Source: Paragonimus westermani (Eukaryota; Platyhelminthes; Trematoda; Plagiorchiida; Troglotrematidae). Taken from it: a stretch of 64,000 bases of DNA. Made by a program: the position numbers and the translations under genes. The first letter of the stretch is position 1. Each line of letters begins with the position of its first letter. The stretch is from the NCBI GenBank assembly GCA_008508345.1, contig QNGE01003793.1, positions 1 to 64,000 of the forward strand. The letters are read 5' to 3'. The notes under the pieces were generated by a model. The model worked only from the letters and a program-made list of their open reading frames with translations, made no database searches and was not told the DNA's origin. Of this stretch, positions 36,001 through 41,660 are shown piece after piece.

Positions 36001-39000
36001 AAACAGCACAGACACGGGAAAGCATTCTTTCAGCCCATTTGCACAGAATGTAGCCAGTTGACGTTTTCCAGAACAGACTAAGAAACATTGCTAGAAATTA
36101 TTCTTTTTAAATCAACACTAACTCGGCTTCGCATTAACGAATATACGTCCTTATGAGATACACTGGGAAATGCATGGGTTGAATCAAATCGAGCTACCCT
36201 AAGCTAAATAAACAAAAGATTATGCAGTGAAAACGGGTTGAAATGGTGACCAGTTAACTGCCAGCCAACATCACTGGTGTGGAGCAAAGCTCGGGCTGAA
36301 CTGAAACGAAACCAAACGTGGCTATCAGAAGACCACTAGCTGTGAGAGGTTTGCTTCGAAATGAGCATGAGAGTGAGCCAAAAAGTGCTTACCTGCTGAA
36401 TCGCTTCCATTAAGACATGTTGAACGGATTCCTCCATGCACATAATAGCTTCGATGTAAGTTTGTTTAGATTCGCAGTTGACCGCGCAACCGAGAATTAA
36501 CTGAAGCAAACGAAAAGCCGCGTCCTCATCATTCCTCTCGACTAGATTGGTGATGAGGAGAACGGAGACAGAGAGAAAGAATGTACGATTGTTATCCCAA
36601 CCATAGACGATCACGTTTTCATAAGTTACAGAATGAGACGGTAGTGCGCATTTTGAAACATCGAAATTACTCAGATCAATGGAATTGTTTATTGCCATAC
36701 ATACACCACAAAGTATGCGGAAGTACAGGACCATCAACCCAAATAGCAGTTTGCAAGCCTGACGTGTTCAATAATCCGTGGTCAATAGTGCGGGATTAGA
36801 TTATTTGTTGACAAGTCGTATGCAGTGAAAACACGTTCAGACCGTCACTTCCAGTTTCTAATCACCATAACGTTAACCCCTGCCTTTAATTTCCATCTGA
36901 AACTCCTTTCAGATTCGTCATACTACTCATGAGAAAAGCTCTCAATCATATAACTCATATGCCAATCTCTGGAGAGTGCAGAAGCACTCCCTCAAGATGT
37001 CAATCCCACCGACGAATATATGCACGTTCACCAGAAAACTGTTGTAAAACCCTGCAAAGATACGTTGGATTGTCCACGGAATAGTAACGTGCTTGATGGA
37101 AACTGAATTTCCTACCTAACAAAGAAAACGGGAAATCTCGATCCCGAGATTACCGCGCCCGTCCTTGCAAATTGCTCCCAAATCACACAAAAGACGAATG
37201 CAAAAGCCACCTTGTCCCACTTTAAGAAAATTACAGATCATTTATATGATGCACGGTGACCTACAAACATTCTCGAATCAGAAGATCGAAGGGGAGCGAC
37301 TAAAAATAGTGGTTGAGGTCATTAGGCCACCAATGAACATAGCGGAATAAAGGTATGCCAGGTATAAAAATAGCGAAGGTCATTTCTCGATTGTCCTGCG
37401 AATTTCCGCTCATTTCGGTTGATTAGTCGTCTCCTCGAGGAAGGGAGAGATTTTGGAACAAAAAGTGGGATTCTCCAGCATAAACAGTTTGTAATATCTT
37501 GTTCAGGGAGCCGAAGACAGAAGAGTCAATATCACAGTGCAGTAACAGGGACATACCTCTCAAACAGTTGTGGGAAACCAACGTTTCGTCATAGGGCCAG
37601 GAGGTATACTATCTGATCGTGGTGAATGAAGACCTGTAACCACCATCAAACAAAGGCCGACTCAAAATATATATGTGAGACTCCATCGATGTGGCAGCTA
37701 CCAGACTAGATTGTTATGGGAACCGGGAGTGTCATTAATCTATGAAACGTTGCAACTTATTGACCGTACCGCAACCTCTGAGTATCGACAGCAACTTAAA
37801 CAATGTCCATGCTAAATGTGATGATCACAGGAACTTGCTAGACTTTCAAAGTCACCATGATGTTTGTCCCAACATCTTTAACCAAATCACGTTTGATACG
37901 GATAGTAGTGAGTTGTCTACAACCTCTTCCTCAGCTAAATCGAGAATTGGGCTCTTTCGCCCACGGTAGCAGGACAGCTAAGCAAAACCAAATGACAGTA
38001 TCCGGTTGCAGCACAAACAAGAGATATACACTACGACAGAAGTTTTCCGAAACAGACGAACAACCATTTTGAAAGATAGTTGGCAGTAGTAGTGTACGGA
38101 CGAGCCTATGGTAGTGATAGAAGCCAAAGGACAACAGTTCATGATACTACAAGTGACTTGCGCTGTACGTCATGAGATTGCATTCGTACATACATCTGGT
38201 GCCAGCCTAAAAGAACGCAAACGATGAAAGTACAGGAAAAATGATATTCTCTCAGTGGAGCACGGGCGTGCTCGATCAAGCACGGCAGTGAGAAAGGTAA
38301 TCCAAATACTGACAAACATGTTCACATACACTACAGCAAGCAGCTTGTTTGAAATTTAAGGGTATTTTACTAATAACCGGTCGAATTCTTACTAGTATAT
38401 TTCGAAGTGATAAACTCCACAACTCCGACCTCAGTCTGGGGATATAAAATGATCACTAACTACTCATCAGTAATCTAAAATAATGAGTTCAGTGATCTCG
38501 ACCTGTCTCGGAAGTCCTAATCGCGGGGTTATCGATTGGAGTTAACAGGACAGTTACTGTCTTCTCCCGAGACGATCGGGCAACCTGATCATTGCTCACA
38601 CACGAGAGTGGTTGAGCGTTCAGACTGGATAATTCGGTCGTGCCTAATGTGAGGTCAATGGCGCAGTGGTTAACACGGTTGCCTCATGATTGGAATGGCC
38701 GGAGTTCAGGTCCCGGCCGTCGAAAGAATATGCACCACTGATGAGCTCTAATGAGAGCGAAACTCGAGTCTAGTGCTTCTTTTCGAAAGAGGCTGGCTGA
38801 AAAGTCTATTTGAATGCGAAGGCTGCCATCAAATGTGAGCGACGGTCAACTTGAAAATAAACCAAATCCCCGACTACTCATCAATGATCACTAACTGTCA
38901 GTGACAATTACTGGGAGTCTAAAACATGATGCCCATTTGTAATACTAACACAGACGTCGATATGCGCTCCGGACGACGGCTGACCGAAGCAATGAGTCAG

Positions 39001-40907
39001 ATCAAACTAAATGTTAATGAAGCAATAACAAAAAAACACGATAAAAGTAACGAGTTACCTGCAGTATTCTTACGCACAGAATTACGCCAATGTCAAATGT
39101 TCGATGAAATAACATGCGTATGGAAGTCGGACCATCCATTAATGGTGCCACCACAAGTGTGATCAATCAGTCCCTTAGTTTCGCTTAATATCTTATACAT
39201 GCGCACTGGGAAAACTGTGACAACACTGACCCAAAGCGAGTGCGACAAGACATGCCGGTTAAGTGAACTAGAAAGCAGCGTGCACAAAAGACAAGAGCCG
39301 AGTGCACACAGATATCAACACTTCCTGCAGAAATTAACACTGCGTGCAAACTGATTAAAAATAGTGCTGGTTTTACGGCTACAGAGAAGAAGTAGTCCCC
39401 AATTTCAGTTGCTATTTTGATGTTCCATGACAGGCGAACTACATGGCACAGCCGTGGGAAGTGTTCCCCAACGGTACTTATCAGTTGGTAGCCAACAGGA
39501 AACATTTGTTTCTTCTCTCGACACACGTAAGAGCCACTCACCGATCAACTCCAAATCAGGAACAGGTTGAACGACAATGTGCTCATCCGGTATCTGAAAG
39601 GATGGCAGAAATAAGTCAACCTGAAAGTCACGACACACGTGGTCTACAGTAAAACACCGAGACAAGTTGGAAGTACAACCAAACGAATTTCTGAGTGACC
39701 TAAAAAAAGAGAACCTCTTGAAGACAAAATCAATTTCTGCCAGTTACTGTTTTGACCAACGGAATAAGCGGAAAGCTACTAAACGAGGAGTGCAATCCTA
39801 TAAGACCCTACGGATAGCAGTGCACACCCCGAAAAAATTGAGTGCTTCCGTAAAGCTCCGGGTAATCGGATCATTCATCAGTGTAGACCTTAATGCGAAT
39901 CCGACTTAAACTAGCATATGCAGTTGATCTGAAGTTGGGTAAAATGACATAATGAACGATTGTTCAAAGAACATCCTGCCTTTTACAACTAGTTACATTG
40001 AACAAATAACAAAACATGTGGGTTACATATTTGCATGTTCTGTGAATAAGCGTGCAGGAAGAAATCTGCACCTAATCATGGAAACTTCCCGAAAAATGAC
40101 GCCCCTCAAGGGTTATGCTTGAGGAGGGTACATGGCAAGATGGCGCGTCAAAACGGGTCAACCGTGTCACCAACCTAGAGAATGAGGAGAAAGCCCGTGA
40201 CAACATTGCCAATGTTGTGAACACAGAAGGAAGATGGCACAGGAGTTTTTTGGGGAAACCAACACACGACTTATGCGTCTCAACGGGACTACGAACAAAA
40301 ACACTCATTTGCACGCCACACTCGTCCGAGGATGTTCTAGTCGCTTTGGACACCATGTCTCAGTTCCGTCATGTGGTGAAAGCCATTGTACGTGATGCTG
40401 CCCACTAATGATCCTTCCCGTATCTCTCCCGTATTTATCCCGCGATCATTTCGATACATGCTGCTACTGAATAGTGGTGTAAGTAGTATGGCGCGGCCGT
40501 CTGTCCTCACTACACCACATATCTGCTTGCAATGCGTCCGTCATCCACAGAACTCGTCTGCTAAATATCCGATGGGGGATCACAAGTAACGAATACACAG
40601 TTACGCAAAGTGGAATCGATCAATCGTGAGAAGTTGACGCAGTATGCAGATTTCTACTTCTAGGGAGCCTATTTATAAATAAAAAATAACGCACTAGATT
40701 GCTCCCAGTTTCATAAACGTACGACCGATTGGGGTAAAAGAAATGAATTCACATAGAAATTTGTGTAATTTCAACAGAATGCTTATATGCTCGAAACAAA
40801 CAGTCTCACGGAACCGGAAGGTGATGAAGACAGGTTTCACTATACAGGGCACTCACTTTGGTCAAAAAGTCAGCGACTGCGTCAAACACAATTTGCAAAT
40901 TGTGAAC
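14750..40907 (-). CDS. HOOK: HOOK-family dynein/dynactin adaptor, multi-exon gene (5' end incomplete)
   Basis: HOOK proteins are dimeric coiled-coil adaptors. They link cargo (through FTS and FHIP at the C-terminus) to dynein-dynactin (through the N-terminal HOOK domain). I joined the exons listed separately by GT-AG sites with matching phases, giving about 676 residues. The first placed residues, VHNLQIVFDAVADFLTK, followed by PVPDLELI, LLQLILGCAVNCE and MEESVQHVLMEAIQQ, are the second half of the HOOK domain. A long heptad-rich coiled coil follows. The end carries ERIILAAWYNLAM and SFLEQQRER, the HOOK C-terminal signature. Human HOOK3 has 718 residues with about 70 before the VHNLQ position, so length agrees. 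Girdin/Daple relatives are less likely because of the C-terminal signature and the AVNCE block. The promoter and first exon are not identified. The introns are filled with transposons. Confidence 0.93.
15029..15840 (-). other. HOOK last intron with a 16-base homopolymer
   Basis: The donor is GAG|GTAATC at the 15,840 side and the acceptor TTGCAG at 15,029. The intron holds a run of 16 C on the plus strand (15,139-15,154), which is 16 G in the pre-mRNA, about 110 bases from the acceptor. No transposon is recognised. Confidence 0.75.
15841..16436 (-). CDS. HOOK: HOOK penultimate exon (second coiled coil)
   Basis: The exon ends ATTGAGAATCTAGAG|GTAATC, phase 0. Near its end, ELYNMEQKYRAYLWKAREVV corresponds to the MEERYKKYLEKAKSVI block of vertebrate HOOKs, and EVARLRTLLVEKEAIIENLE leads into the final exon. 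The first third is heptad-rich (LNLREELSRLQTSLSSLEM). It is followed by about 60 residues rich in Ser, Pro, Gln and acidic residues that break the coiled coil. Two in-frame acceptors exist: ctgtccag|GCGATGG (exon from 16,436, phase 1) and tttcatttcag|GAAGATG (exon from 16,416, phase 0). The choice depends on which upstream exon is used. Confidence 0.9.
16778..16819 (-). CDS. HOOK: Candidate 42-base alternative HOOK micro-exon
   Basis: The segment attttag|AAAGCACAATG...CACTAC|GTAAGTG has a strong donor and a plausible acceptor. In phase 0 it encodes KAQCVERLLLHFHY. Phase 0 at both ends would join the exon at 23,499 to the 16,416 acceptor without changing frame. There is no homology proof because it is too short. 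Confidence 0.3.
17148..17217 (-). CDS. HOOK: Probable HOOK exon (70 bases, coiled coil)
   Basis: The segment ttctcttttcgcaaag|CGCCTAATT...TCGTCAC|GTGAGTTT encodes RLIAELNSLRSCCEQLQLSV and LSS, a clear heptad pattern. It starts in phase 0, fitting the TREKL end of the exon at 23,499. It ends in phase 1, fitting the acceptor at 16,436 (giving Arg then DGVSFQEDATRL). Only this frame is open. The acceptor is AAAG rather than CAG, so I rate it as probable. Confidence 0.55.
17997..18455 (-). pseudogene. Penelope-like element: GIY-YIG endonuclease domain
   Basis: A 152-codon open frame reads CIYQFTCNCNESYIGRTERC and then FRVKEHLPKWV. The IY...C.C...YIGRT...R..EHLPKW arrangement is the GIY-YIG endonuclease at the C-terminus of Penelope-like retroelements, with its Cys pair. 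It then has TGHVIDP and a terminal FAEAVAINRLKP block, the usual PLE end. The RT part expected upstream is absent, since an inverted copy of part of this sequence and the N gap lie there. The endonuclease frame itself looks undamaged. Confidence 0.85.
18152..18225 (-). repeat. Inverted repeat arm 1 (within Penelope endonuclease)
   Basis: The minus-strand sequence encoding VVETRKQQASAVARHVLTTG is repeated in the opposite orientation at 18,492-18,570. The arms differ at only a few positions and are separated by about 270 bases. Confidence 0.8.
18492..18570 (+). repeat. Inverted repeat arm 2, ends at the N gap
   Basis: The plus strand encodes VVETRKQQASAVTRQVLTTG then HVIDP, the same stretch as arm 1. 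The copy is cut by the gap after gacccaat. It indicates a second Penelope copy running on the plus strand into the gap. Confidence 0.8.
18571..18734. other. Assembly gap (164 N)
   Basis: This is a run of undetermined bases, directly after an inverted repeat arm of a Penelope-like element. ORFs drawn across it are meaningless. Confidence 0.99.
19145..19774 (-). pseudogene. Penelope-like element: RT C-terminus plus GIY-YIG endonuclease
   Basis: A 209-codon open frame. FIPLKYKRNLVCCLLYRAQK, ICTPDTLQEE and EILTRNEYPERFI are the RT-linker part typical of Penelope elements. PVFICLSYRGEVNSEIFSRG and LPKFSSSFCIYSLTCCCQVG follow, then YVGRTTMRLSERIREHLPKW, the GIY-YIG core (YVG variant). The frame ends in DTGHRINPDEAF. 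It is open, but the palm of the RT upstream is not found, so the copy is 5'-truncated. It differs clearly from the 18.0 kb copy, so two subfamilies are present. Confidence 0.85.
20230..20405 (-). pseudogene. RT tail fragment on the opposite strand, copy A
   Basis: The minus strand reads RVRFVTRVSGGFAVFDHRCP followed by FPLAHF, matching the RT tail block with the FDHRCLRxIA motif. Its plus-strand shadow (TLVTNRTRFRTTRQKRTH) resembles the shadow of the RT tail near 55.1 kb, which supports the homology. It points away from the plus-strand RT next to it. Confidence 0.6.
20410..21240 (+). pseudogene. RTE-like reverse transcriptase in copy A
   Basis: The plus strand reads RPNRGCTDHIFIISQMLKLQ, then VVILNIRGALNSGDRAAL (the FLDIRGAFDSVDR motif, with the Asp changed to Asn), KGVPDKHVNILKAIYRQTSD, DRQGCPTPTP (RQGCP motif), IRFPDIPYADDIILACD (YADD catalytic motif, intact) and RVYIATVGALLLYGSQTWSI. 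Stops after NYSTL at 20,755 and frameshifts in between make it a pseudogene. The fragment lacks the endonuclease domain. Confidence 0.85.
21484..22240 (-). pseudogene. RTE-like reverse transcriptase, palm to tail
   Basis: On the minus strand: SNGVRQRCPIFLFLFTFVVD (RQGCP motif as RQRCP), DIVEGALRESSEFGVSLLPG, ASLTDMEHADDVVLISS (YADD as HADD), then FAPRQCKVSHEGWDIQ, VSFTYLEST, RNDDNKRFAVCRHRCLRRLA and a tail. The motif order is complete from the RQGCP block to the RT tail. The frame changes at least twice. A sister copy with near-identical wording is at 47,970-49,300 on the plus strand. Confidence 0.85.
21490..22560. repeat. Pair of short direct repeats (RT tail)
   Basis: The segment gta-ggta-acgatc-gatgg-atacggagtacgtgaacca occurs at about 21,491-21,532 and again at 22,509-22,550. 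On the minus strand both encode the conserved WLVHVLRMPSDRLPY-type RT tail. So two RTE-like tails lie in the same orientation about 1 kb apart, implying two insertions. Confidence 0.65.
22600..23498. other. No gene recognised (HOOK intron)
   Basis: Only short ORFs with no recognisable domain. Intronic with respect to HOOK. Confidence 0.5.
23499..23876 (-). CDS. HOOK: HOOK exon, 126 codons (central coiled coil)
   Basis: The acceptor is ctccctcag|TGCGAAC and the donor AAATTA|GTGAGT, phase 0 at both ends. It encodes CELLSKSADESIHLKDELDI, then AREELAVAAHLSTTVEQLRK, and continues in strict heptads to SELAKMREELSGTTREKL. SADESIHLKDELDIARE corresponds to the LADEAQSLKDEIDVLR block of vertebrate HOOKs. 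This is the dimerising rod that lies along dynactin. Ala- and Glu-rich composition fits a long coiled coil. Confidence 0.92.
23877..24708 (-). other. HOOK intron
   Basis: The donor is CAAAAG|GTTGGT at 24,708 and the acceptor CCCTCAG at 23,877. No transposon or other gene is recognised within it. Confidence 0.75.
24709..24773 (-). CDS. HOOK: HOOK exon, 65 bases
   Basis: The acceptor is aaattttag|CGAAAGAAG and the donor CAAAAG|GTTGGT. It starts by completing a Ser codon begun in the previous exon, then encodes KEELRLKLADALINIQDLKQ and K. This joins the exon at 27,808 (ELYQTET) to the exon at 23,876 (CELLSK) in one uninterrupted heptad pattern. Confidence 0.88.
24774..27120. other. HOOK intron part without recognised genes
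   Basis: Only short ORFs. One stretch at about 26,780-26,880 (+) encodes GASSEQINQLQIWRYLRLAR, which resembles a plus-strand stretch near 61.1 kb. This suggests an unassigned dispersed repeat. Confidence 0.4.
27120..27560 (+). pseudogene. Penelope-like RT fragment with YVDD motif
   Basis: At 27,244-27,290 the plus strand reads RYVDDIFVIMKRARVKMFLQ. This is the catalytic YVDD region of Penelope-like RTs with its usual follow-on (a basic stretch and a hydrophobic helix). A stop precedes it and no endonuclease part follows. It lies antisense in a HOOK intron. Confidence 0.6.
27808..28057 (-). CDS. HOOK: HOOK exon, 250 bases
   Basis: The acceptor is cgttgcttag|TTGTCTG (phase 0) and the donor AAACTT|GTGAGT (phase 1). 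It opens with LSVVSGEKAALQSELERLRF, corresponding to the VAALQEEKSSLLAENQVL block. An acidic and Ser-rich linker of about 40 residues follows (SVLRDDDDLVPSADLINPVS). The exon resumes coiled coil with VRISQLQDQLTKLRNELYQT. The linker sits where vertebrate HOOKs have a short NxSDSIEDPNSP-type break. Confidence 0.9.
28058..28662 (-). other. HOOK intron
   Basis: The donor is CTGAGA|GTAAGT at 28,662 and the acceptor GCTTAG at 28,058. A 109-codon minus frame inside has no recognisable domain. Nothing else is seen. Confidence 0.7.
28663..28746 (-). CDS. HOOK: HOOK exon, 28 codons
   Basis: The acceptor is ggttattatag|CTACTGAC and the donor CTGAGA|GTAAGT, phase 0 at both ends. It encodes LLTADDEYKRLIAQNALLSR then KCHEFQLR. 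KCHEFQLR followed by LSVVSGEKAAL of the next exon matches RCHELDMQVAALQEEKS of vertebrate HOOKs. Confidence 0.92.
29811..30929 (+). repeat. Duplicated composite block, copy B
   Basis: Same 1,119 bases as 20,228-21,346, direct orientation, 9,583 bases downstream. Every stop and frameshift of copy A is shared. It begins at tcacgtgaagtggg and ends at ctcgggttgcg. The 5' flank (29,400-29,810) is an unrelated open region and the 3' flank leads into a CR1-like element. Confidence 0.9.
30000..30820 (+). pseudogene. RTE-like reverse transcriptase in copy B
   Basis: Identical to the RT of copy A, with the RGCTDHIF, IRGALNSGDR, RQGCP and PYADDIIL motifs in the same broken frames. The shared damage shows that copying happened after the element died. 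Confidence 0.85.
31000..32215 (+). pseudogene. CR1-like reverse transcriptase 3' part
   Basis: The plus strand reads, across frames, YADSTKLCEL at about 31,316-31,345 (the YADD region as YADS), NCAMMAKRCKYRST, RSIVLIKK then VLNVFRDRPL, and GLRKIPYVEKL-like codons. An open frame at 31,816-32,022 reads MNYSHLNRHLILIYKIFHAK then SFSMTRFIALN. That last block (NYRHLRGDLILMYKILH in the family) is the C-terminal end of trematode CR1-like RTs. It lies antisense in the large HOOK intron. The catalytic Asp pair is broken. Confidence 0.75.
32216..35721. other. No gene recognised (HOOK intron, 3.5 kb)
   Basis: ORFs at 32,433-32,723 (+) and 32,862-33,350 (-) have no recognisable domain. A stretch at 33,772-33,830 looks loosely tRNA-like but lacks a B box. 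It is AT-rich compared with the coding exons. Confidence 0.45.
35722..35778 (-). CDS. HOOK: HOOK exon, 19 codons
   Basis: The acceptor is cttgtttcaag|CTGATGTC and the donor GATTTG|GTGAGT, phase 0 at both ends. It encodes LMSSRPSGSASLREPSDDL. Joined to AIQQ upstream it gives AIQQLMSSRPSG, matching the AIQELMSKESPVS linker after the HOOK domain. This is the hinge between the dynein-binding domain and the coiled coil. Confidence 0.9.
35779..36392 (-). other. HOOK intron
   Basis: The donor is CAGCAG|GTAAGC at 36,392 and the acceptor TTTCAAG at 35,779. Nothing else is recognised. Confidence 0.75.
36393..36541 (-). CDS. HOOK: HOOK exon encoding the LIC-binding end of the HOOK domain
   Basis: The acceptor is ctcatcaccaatctag|TCGAGAGG (phase 1) and the donor ATTCAGCAG|GTAAGC (phase 0). 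It completes a Val codon, then encodes ERNDEDAAFRLLQLILGCAV, NCESKQTYIEAIMCMEESVQ and HVLMEAIQQ. LLQLILGCAVNCE is nearly invariant among HOOKs. In the helix ESVQHVLMEAIQ, the Gln and Ile equivalent to human HOOK3 Gln147 and Ile154, needed for binding the dynein light intermediate chain, are both kept. This is the strongest single piece of evidence for the gene. Confidence 0.96.
36542..38640. other. HOOK intron, no transposon assigned
   Basis: About 2 kb with short ORFs. A run of overlapping plus frames at 37,740-38,180 looks vaguely coding but matches nothing I recognise. Confidence 0.4.
38645..38900 (+). repeat. tRNA-derived SINE-like unit
   Basis: Bases 38,652-38,725 resemble a tRNA gene with A and B box promoter elements. 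The A box lies at 38,659-38,672 (tggcgcagtggtta), a CTCATGA loop with a CAT anticodon near 38,682, and a B-box-like gagttcaggtccc at 38,702-38,714. gccgg pairs with ccggc around the T loop. The B box has an A where a G is usual. About 190 bases of unrelated sequence follow, which fits a tRNA-derived SINE better than a functional tRNA. Confidence 0.55.
38901..39541. other. HOOK intron, no gene recognised
   Basis: A 78-codon plus frame at 38,926-39,162 has no recognisable domain. This is the remainder of the intron ending at 36,542. Confidence 0.45.
39542..39593 (-). CDS. HOOK: HOOK exon, 52 bases (HOOK domain)
   Basis: The acceptor is ccatcctttcag|ATACCGG (phase 0) and the donor TTGATCG|GTGAGT (phase 1). 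It encodes IPDEHIVVQPVPDLELI plus one base. With flanking exons it reads FLTKIPDEHIVV...PDLELIVERND. The spacing from NLQ to ELI equals that of NLKK...NLI in human HOOK3 (32 residues). An earlier acceptor, gtgactttcag|GTTGACT at 39,620, would add nine in-frame residues but breaks that spacing. Confidence 0.88.
39594..40856. other. HOOK intron with an unassigned plus ORF
   Basis: The donor is ACCAAA|GTGAGT at 40,856. A 97-codon plus frame at 40,115-40,408 is open but matches no family I know. No transposon can be assigned. Confidence 0.5.
40857..40907 (-). CDS. HOOK: HOOK exon, 17 codons (HOOK domain)
   Basis: The acceptor is gattttgtcgttttcag|GTTCACAA and the donor ACCAAA|GTGAGT, phase 0 at both ends. 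It encodes VHNLQIVFDAVADFLTK, equivalent to ISNLKKILKGILDYNHE in human HOOK3. The exon is short, but both splice sites are strong and its product sits at exactly the expected place and spacing upstream of IPDEHIVV. Confidence 0.85.
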
Positions 40908-41535
40908 CTGAAAACGACAAAATCAATCGCGAAAATGATTCACATTGCAAACATGAACTAAAAATAATAACATTGTAAGCAGGAAAGATCGTGGCAAGAA
41001 ACAGGCAAACGCACTTCAAAATCAATCAGAGGAGAATTGTAACGAGGAACAAAACCAATAATCACAAGTTAACAAACCAAAAAATCAAAGGCTCAGCTGC
41101 AACAAACGACATCCAACGTTCAAGTGTACAACACATTTCTCGACAAGAACACACCAACAATGGAGATTCACCGCCACAGAGTAAACCCGTAGACTGTAGA
41201 GGCGTGAGCATTAAGTCCGTTTGAAAAGAAACACGATAAGTACAGCGTGACTGATTGCTCCCCATGGTCTTCAAGAAAGAATAAACAAACCTGTTGGTAA
41301 GCGCACTTTGTCATTCTCAAACAGCCGGTGCATTTTACTTTCCATAGCAAAACCTTCCATTTAATTGACCTAGTCTTCATGATGCTTGATAGAAAGCTGA
41401 GTGAAGTACCGCCATTACCTACACGAACGTCTTCTGGGCATTTAGTGAGAATAGATCATGTCAGCCGGAAAGCAAACTGGAACCACATTATTTTATACTG
41501 AATAAACAGTATCTATCAGAGTAGCTCAAACATAC

Positions 41536-41660
41536 CACCAGTGGGTGCAAACCAAGCAGTACTCCAAATAGCTGCGGCGGTGTTATGCGGTCACTATAAG
41601 CCGCACTGCTTGCAGAAAATTTCATGGCAATCTTTGAAAGTACTATGTTTAATCGAGTTA
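41536..41660 (-). CDS. HOOK: Candidate HOOK exon near the N-terminus
   Basis: The segment ctgttttcag|TAACTCG...CTGGTG|GTATGT has a good acceptor and donor. In the open frame it encodes AMKFSASSAAYSDRITPPQL then FGVLLGLHPLV. This resembles the TFNVDAPCQTVEDLTNGVVMAQVLQKIDPAYF region: an Phe followed 12-13 residues later by I/L-T, then V-L-x-x-hydrophobic-x-Pro. The conserved Trp residues are missing. The connecting piece (the ENWL...NWR block, about 22 residues) to the exon at 40,907 was not found. Treat it as a candidate only. Confidence 0.4.

Noticed and set aside
41291..41360. HOOK first exon reading MEGFAMESKMHRLFENDKVR
   Set aside because: It has a consensus-like donor but ends in a phase that does not fit the exon at 40,907, and it shows no HOOK similarity.
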